From assembly GCA_024763435.1 (NCBI GenBank), contig JANTFN010000006.1, forward strand, positions 1 to 19,224: a DNA stretch of 19,224 bases, read 5' to 3'. The notes beneath the pieces were generated by a model. That model made no database searches and was not told where the DNA came from. It saw nothing but the letters and a program-made list of their open reading frames with translations. Below, piece after piece: positions 15,403-19,224 of the stretch (its first letter is position 1; the number at the start of each line of letters is the position of its first letter). The stretch is from Thermodesulfobacteriota bacterium. GTDB lineage: Bacteria; Desulfobacterota; S145-22. Made by a program: the position numbers and the translations under genes.

Positions 15403-16245
15403 TCAGGTCCCCGGCTTGCCTTTCGCCAGTTCCAGCCATGTGGGGCGTTGCAGGAAGGAGCCTTCCACGTTTTCTTCCATCTCCTGAAACATGGCAAAGG
15501 GAACGGTAAAAGTCATCAGGTTGTCTTCAAGCTGTCGGCGGATGGGAACGCGCGCGGACAGGTCGGTCAGTCCCACGACGGCGCGTGGTTTCCCGGCGTG
15601 GGCCTCCCGGTAGGGGTAGATTCCAATCGTCTGGCACCCGGCGGCATAGGGAATGATCGCATTTTCATTATCTCCCCGGCCATAGTTGGCAAGAATCACA
15701 AGGGCGGACAGCTGATCCGGGTCGGCAAAAAAGATAGCAGACCGGGGCGTTTCTTGCTTTAAATCCACCTTATTAAGGGGTTTGAAAACCACAAACGTGG
15801 CGGGGATATCGGTGATGGGCAGGCCTTTGACAAACGCCTCGACCTGCTCCGGCGTTTTGAGGTACCGCTCCCCTTCAATAAAATCGTCATAAGCCTCTTC
15901 CCGCATAAAGGGCTTCACCTGTTCAGCGACCCGGCGGCCTTTTGCCCACCGGGCATTCCCCGACGAAAGGAAATGGAAGAAGCAGCCCTCTCCTCCCGGA
16001 AAATTTTTATACTGCGCACCGAAACCAACCCCAACCCCGCCGCCGAAACACCCGAAGGTTTCGCGGTCACAAACGGCTGTCTTTCCCTTTGCCGCGCTCG
16101 CGACCAGCCACATGATGCACCCCCACTTCCCCTTTTTAAATTGAAGGGCTTTTTCAGGCCTTTGATCGGTCCAGATAAGGGCAACGGGCGGATATTTTAA
16201 ACGAATTGCCTCGGCTATCCTGCTTACTTCCTCTTTCTTATTCAA
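15403..16245 (-). CDS. DUF169 family protein with TTG start
   Basis: 280 residues. The sequence fits the DUF169 family, uncharacterised proteins common in anaerobes and methanogens: early KYPPVALIWTDQRP, then a cysteine-containing core (Cys43 in GCIMWLV, Cys59 and Cys66 in CDRETFGCFGGGVGVG, Cys88) and TDIPATFVVFKPL, with a closing FTVPFAMFQEMEEN. The clustered Cys and Gly residues suggest a metal or cofactor site, which is inference. The start is TTG at 16245: AAGGAG lies six bases upstream, the protein from this codon matches the normal family N-terminus, and the next in-frame Met is residue 45. The TTG overlaps the stop of a decayed flavodoxin-like gene (TTGA, 16245-16242), suggesting former translational coupling. 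Confidence 0.85.
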   Translation of the reverse strand: MNKKEEVSRIAEAIRLKYPPVALIWTDQRPEKALQFKKGKWGCIMWLVASAAKGKTAVCDRETFGCFGGGVGVGFGAQYKNFPGGEGCFFHFLSSGNARWAKGRRVAEQVKPFMREEAYDDFIEGERYLKTPEQVEAFVKGLPITDIPATFVVFKPLNKVDLKQETPRSAIFFADPDQLSALVILANYGRGDNENAIIPYAAGCQTIGIYPYREAHAGKPRAVVGLTDLSARVPIRRQLEDNLMTFTVPFAMFQEMEENVEGSFLQRPTWLELAKGKPGT

Positions 16246-16429
16246 TTTTTGCTCCTTAAAAACCCGGCTATGGCGTTGCCCAGCTTCTTTGCGGCATCCA
16301 TTGCCTGAGGTTGCGCCTCGAAGCGATGGACTTCAACTGTTTTTGTGTGGCATCCAGCCCGTTGTCGCAGGCGAGGGGAAGCATCGTGTTTCCCTTAGCT
16401 GGAGAGCCCGATACACCCAAAACCTGCAT
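16242..16429 (-). pseudogene. Remnant of a flavodoxin-fold NADPH-dependent FMN reductase gene
   Basis: From an ATG at 16429, preceded by a strong AGGAGG, frame 1 begins MQVLGVSGSPAKGNTM, the classic flavin-phosphate-loop start of the FMN reductase / flavodoxin family. It is then derailed and ends at a TAG after 52 codons. In another frame the DNA reads TVEVHRFEAQPQ then AMDAAKKLGNAIAGFL, which resembles the C-terminal helix of the same family, and ends at TGA (16244-16242). Only 188 bases remain where about 550 would be normal, so most of the middle is deleted and the two ends are out of frame. The final TGA overlaps the TTG start of the DUF169 gene. Family assignment is from the two short ends only. 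Confidence 0.65.
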
Positions 16430-16504
16430 TTTATTCCTCCTGAACGATATTTTAAGTTACTTTATCACTTGATGGAAATATTTAAAACCCATTCTCGAAA
16501 CCCC

Positions 16505-16532
16505 TTGACTTAATCTCTGGCTGCCATATTCT
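16505..16532 (+). promoter_or_regulatory. Candidate promoter of the DUF1638 gene
   Basis: TTGACT (16505-16510), a 16-base spacer, then TATTCT (16527-16532), four of six matches to the -10. It lies about 65 bases upstream of the start codon in the spacer that divides the DUF1638 gene from the minus-strand pseudogene. Confidence 0.35.
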
Positions 16533-16597
16533 TACAGCAATAAAGTGGAGAAGCGCAGCTTTTTGCGCCACTCATTTGACAAAAAAGGAGGCATAAC

Positions 16598-17251
16598 ATG
16601 AGTCAGATTTCGTTTTCCGATTGCGCCGTCGTTGCCTGCGGTGTCATGAGCCTGGAAATTCGTGCCCTTCAGGAAGAGGGTTTTCTAAACACCTCAAATA
16701 TCCTTTACACCACGCCGGGGTTGCACCAGAACCCGATGGAACTGGAGCGTCAACTCATCGAAAAAGTCAAAAAAGCCAGGGAGGTGGCTCAAAAGGTTAT
16801 CGTCGTTTACGGCGGCAAGTTCTGCTACGTCAACATCAAAGAGCCCGCCCGGACGATGAAAACCCTCATTGCCGAGCTGCAGCCCGGCGTCGCGCGAATC
16901 AACGCCACCCACTGCATGGATATGATTGCCAGCGAGGAGGAGCGCGACCGTATTGCCCGGGAGATTGCCGGGGGAGAAAGCGTCTGGTGGATGACGCCTG
17001 GTTGGATTAAATATCGGAACCTTGTTTTCAAGGGAATGGACAAGGCCAGTGCCAATGAAAACTTCGGCCGTCATACCGGCGGGGCGATCATTCTGGACGC
17101 CATCGGCTACACGGATAATTATATGGCCGAAAAGCCGGAGGAATTTCTGGACTATTCCGACTGGATGGGACTCCCCATTCAGCCCTATTCTGTCACCCTG
17201 GATCGCTTCAAGGCCCTGCTGACCGAGGCCGCTGAAAATATCAGGGGGTAA
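16598..17251 (+). CDS. DUF1638 domain-containing protein
   Basis: 217 residues. The family pattern is recognisable: VVACGVMSLEIRAL at 11-24, TTPGLHQNPMELERQL (38-53), VIVVYGGKFCYVN (67-79), a C-M-D segment (INATHCMDMIAS, 101-112) and WWMTPGWIKYRN (130-141). Conserved Cys14, Cys76 and Cys106 suggest metal or corrinoid-related chemistry, but no biochemical role is established to my knowledge. From memory, DUF1638 genes are frequent in methanogens and anaerobic bacteria near corrinoid methyltransferase genes; here cobTS lies 1.2 kb away, which is suggestive only. The ATG follows AAGGAGG. No membrane segment or signal peptide is seen. It is transcribed divergently from the DUF169 gene remnant. 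Confidence 0.85.
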   Translation: MSQISFSDCAVVACGVMSLEIRALQEEGFLNTSNILYTTPGLHQNPMELERQLIEKVKKAREVAQKVIVVYGGKFCYVNIKEPARTMKTLIAELQPGVARINATHCMDMIASEEERDRIAREIAGGESVWWMTPGWIKYRNLVFKGMDKASANENFGRHTGGAIILDAIGYTDNYMAEKPEEFLDYSDWMGLPIQPYSVTLDRFKALLTEAAENIRG

Positions 17252-17353
17252 ATCTCTCGTATTGTTTTCCCCGATAGCCTTGAGCCCAGCCAGGGAAAAC
17301 CTTAAACTGGCCCGCGTCACGCTGGAGGCACCATCAAATACGACTTGATAAAA

Positions 17354-17375
17354 TTATCTCAATTCTTGAGAATAA
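17354..17375. repeat. Operator-like palindrome
   Basis: TCTCAA (17357-17362), TTC spacer, TTGAGA (17366-17371): a perfect six-base inverted repeat, extended outward by TTA and TAA with one inserted base. There is no T-run, so it is not a terminator. It resembles a dimeric repressor site but lies over 300 bases from the next gene start. Confidence 0.3.
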
Positions 17376-17586
17376 CCGACCCTTCACCGCCTATGGAACT
17401 GCATCAGGGATGACATGAGACATCCATGGAAAATGGACCAATTTTCCTGTTGCGCAAAAATGGTTTGCCACTGGCGAGGCCCTTTCCCATTTGATCTTTT
17501 TGAGAAATAGGGGGATGGTAAATCAGGAAATGTTTGACGGCGTATGGCATTTTTCGCGCAAATCATCGAGGCGTGATAAATACGGA

Positions 17587-17636
17587 ACAGGACAGGTGGA
17601 ACGTAATCACCCTGCCCTGTAGAGAGGCAGCTGGTG
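17587..17636 (+). promoter_or_regulatory. Two mutually exclusive hairpins in the MATE gene leader
   Basis: The segment 17608-17616 (CACCCTGCC) can pair upstream with the 17587-17598 arm (ACAGGACAGGTG, with one mismatch and one bulge; downstream arm 17608-17620). It can instead pair downstream with 17626-17636 (GGCAG, bulged CT, GGTG). The two structures cannot coexist. This is the layout of an attenuator or riboswitch, about 60 bases before the start codon. It matches no riboswitch class I know. Confidence 0.3.
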
Positions 17637-17696
17637 GAAAAATGGCATAAGGTCACGTTCATGACAAGACCGAAATAAAAACAGGAAGGGGTTTAC

Positions 17697-19118
17697 GTGT
17701 CAAAAGCAGACGGCATAAAAGTTGAAAACAACCTATTAGAATCAAAAAAACACACAAAAGGGGTCAAAACCCTCCTCGGTGATCCCAAAAAAGCCATCAT
17801 TAAACTTTCCATCCCCATGGTTGCGGCCATGTCGGCCCAGACCATCTATAACCTTGTGGATGCGATATGGGTTTCGGGAAAGGGTCCCGAATCACTGGCA
17901 GCAGTGGGCTTTACTTTTCCCTTCTTTTTCCTCGCGATGGCGATTGCCAATGGCATTGGCATCGGAGGTGGGGCGGCCATATCGAGGCGCATTGGTGCCA
18001 GGGATAAAAAGGGCGCCGACAGTATCGCCAGCCATACCATCGTTATCATGCTGATATTTATAGCGCTTTTTACCACGGTCATGCTGATTGCGGCGAGACC
18101 CCTGCTTCGCTTTATGGGGGCGGGGCACGCGCTTAAACTCTCCGTAACCTACGCCAGAATTATATTTACCGGTATTGGGTTCGTCTTTTTTTTGCAGGTA
18201 GCCGTTGCCCTGCTCAGAAGCGAGGGAGATGTCAAACGGGCCATGATCGCCATGGGGGCAGGTGCTGTTCTCAATATTATCCTGGACCCTGTTTTTATCT
18301 ATACCTTCGGGCTCGGGGTCGCCGGTGCCGCCTGGGCCACTATATTGTCTATGTTTCTCGTATCCATGGTTATTATTTACTGGCTGTTCATGGAAAAAAA
18401 GACCTTCGTCTCGTTCCGATTCAGGGGGTTCCGATTTGAAAAAGAGGCCTTGTGGGATATCAGCCGGGTTGGGTTTCCAGCCTCCGTCTCCCAGATGTCC
18501 ATGTCCCTGATGGCCTTCATTCTGACCACCATCGTTGCTTCCGTCGGGGGGCCGGACGGGGTTGCCGTTTATACCACGGGATGGCGGGTTATCTCACTTG
18601 CCGTCTTGCCCATGCTGGGGGTTGCCAGTGCCGTCACCTCCGTAACGGGCGCGGCCTTTGGCGCCCGCGACTATCAGAAGGTAAAAATATCCTATCTATA
18701 CGCGCTGAAGGCAGGCGTCCTGGCAGAGATCGTCCTTGCGCTGATTATCCTGATATTCGCCCCGCAAATCACGTGGATATTCACATGGTCCAAGGCATCG
18801 GCGCGCATCGTTGGCGACCTCAGCCTTTTCCTGCGTATCTGCTGGCTGATCCTGCCGACAGTGGCCTTTGGCATGCTCTCCTCCGCCCTGTTCCAGGGGG
18901 TGGGAAAGGGGTTTGACGCCCTCGTCATGACCCTGATCCGCACTCTTGTCTTTACCGTCCCCTTCGCGTGGTTTCTCGGCATCTATCTCGGCTGGGGATT
19001 GCGCGGCGTATGGATTGGTATGGCCGCGGCAAGCCTGGCCTACATCCCCGTTGCCTTCGGCTGGGCCTATTTATATCTCCAAAAACTCCTTGCTTCCGAG
19101 AAGCAGAGCGGTGCCTAA
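17697..19118 (+). CDS. MATE family efflux transporter
   Basis: 473 residues, typical for the family, with about twelve hydrophobic helices. MATE proteins export cationic drugs, dyes or metabolites across the inner membrane in exchange for Na+ or H+. Supporting stretches: a first helix segment KLSIPMVAAMSAQTIYNLVD, then LAAVGFTFP and GIGGGAAISRRIGARDKKGA typical of the first half, and GLGVAGAAWATILS at the end of the first six-helix bundle. The second bundle starts near VGFPASVSQM. The N-terminus has a 40-residue hydrophilic extension. The start is GTG at 17697, preceded by AGGAAGGGG; the next in-frame ATG lies too deep, inside the first helix. No regulator gene sits beside it. The substrate cannot be inferred. 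Confidence 0.93.
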   Translation: MSKADGIKVENNLLESKKHTKGVKTLLGDPKKAIIKLSIPMVAAMSAQTIYNLVDAIWVSGKGPESLAAVGFTFPFFFLAMAIANGIGIGGGAAISRRIGARDKKGADSIASHTIVIMLIFIALFTTVMLIAARPLLRFMGAGHALKLSVTYARIIFTGIGFVFFLQVAVALLRSEGDVKRAMIAMGAGAVLNIILDPVFIYTFGLGVAGAAWATILSMFLVSMVIIYWLFMEKKTFVSFRFRGFRFEKEALWDISRVGFPASVSQMSMSLMAFILTTIVASVGGPDGVAVYTTGWRVISLAVLPMLGVASAVTSVTGAAFGARDYQKVKISYLYALKAGVLAEIVLALIILIFAPQITWIFTWSKASARIVGDLSLFLRICWLILPTVAFGMLSSALFQGVGKGFDALVMTLIRTLVFTVPFAWFLGIYLGWGLRGVWIGMAAASLAYIPVAFGWAYLYLQKLLASEKQSGA

Positions 19119-19224
19119 TGTGGAAAAATTATAATATACCCAATTTCATCTGAGCTTCGTAACCAAGCTTCGCAACGAGCCATTTGCGTAGTAATCCAAT
19201 CCGGCGTAAAAAAAGCAAGGAACT
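19119..19224. other. Unassigned right-hand tail with a short tandem repeat
   Basis: 106 bases without a gene. They include two tandem 11-base near-copies, AGCTTCGTAAC (19153-19163) and AGCTTCGCAAC (19166-19176), differing at one base and spaced 13 bases apart. No terminator hairpin for the MATE gene was found. A gene or repeat beginning beyond the window cannot be excluded. Confidence 0.4.

Larger units (their letters stand above)
17252..17696. other. 445-base non-coding region upstream of the MATE gene
   Basis: No convincing gene. A 92-codon minus-strand open frame (17384-17662) has no recognisable domain and no ribosome binding site I trust. The stretch holds a palindrome at 17354-17375 and a set of competing hairpins at 17587-17636. 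A TTGACG (17534-17539) lacks a good -10. It could be a long leader, an eroded gene or insertion remnant, or an unannotated RNA; none is proven. Confidence 0.4.

Noticed and set aside
17467..17473. GCCACTG, resembling part of a cobalamin riboswitch B12 box
   Set aside because: None of the other conserved cobalamin riboswitch blocks occurs around it, and a seven-base match is expected by chance.
17384..17662. 92-codon minus-strand open frame in the MATE upstream gap
   Set aside because: No recognisable domain, no convincing ribosome binding site, and composition typical of a chance frame; it might be an eroded gene but cannot be supported.

Overview
The window reads as chromosomal DNA of an anaerobic, Gram-negative-type bacterium. 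A Desulfobacterota-like (former Deltaproteobacteria, syntrophic or sulfate-reducing) origin is my best guess. It rests on a split, iron-sulfur-rich glutamate synthase, a short-chain fatty acid transporter, DUF169 and DUF1638 genes, and cobamide assembly genes. This is inference from gene content; there is no rRNA or other phylogenetic marker here. I see no tRNA, rRNA, CRISPR array, intact insertion sequence or prophage.

Layout. (1) 1-1016, minus: the N-terminal 338 codons of a periplasmic HtrA/DegP-type serine protease that runs off the left edge. (2) 1179-4760, plus: a tightly packed purM-purN-DUF523-flavoprotein-like cluster, divergent from htrA. (3) 4859-6418, plus: a two-domain protein, an aminoglycoside-phosphotransferase-like kinase fused to a P-loop kinase, with its own good promoter. 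(4) 6419-6807: an AT-rich 389-base leader with a promoter. (5) 6808-11881, plus: a five-gene split glutamate synthase operon: glutaminase domain, ferredoxin-FMN synthase domain, sixteen-cysteine ferredoxin, FAD/NAD(P) oxidoreductase, GXGXG domain. (6) A bidirectional terminator at 11906-11940, then an AtoE-type short-chain fatty acid transporter on the minus strand. (7) 13572-15370, plus: cobT-cobS for the late steps of cobamide (B12) assembly. (8) 15403-16429, minus: a DUF169 gene with a TTG start that overlaps the stop of a decayed flavodoxin/FMN-reductase gene. (9) 16598-17251, plus: a DUF1638 gene. (10) A 445-base non-coding stretch, then a MATE-family efflux pump (17697-19118) and a short unassigned tail.

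How the parts work together. purM and purN supply two steps of purine synthesis. The glt operon should make glutamate from glutamine and 2-oxoglutarate. It has no GltD-like small subunit. Instead a 4x[4Fe-4S] protein and a pyridine-nucleotide oxidoreductase sit inside the operon, suggesting electrons reach the FMN/Fe-S synthase subunit through these two proteins. CobT and CobS activate the lower-ligand base and join it to the corrin ring.

The most interesting items are the electron-delivery arrangement of the glt operon, the decayed flavodoxin gene whose stop still overlaps the DUF169 start, and a pair of mutually exclusive hairpins upstream of the MATE gene. I do not see a clearly new multi-gene defence or mobile system.
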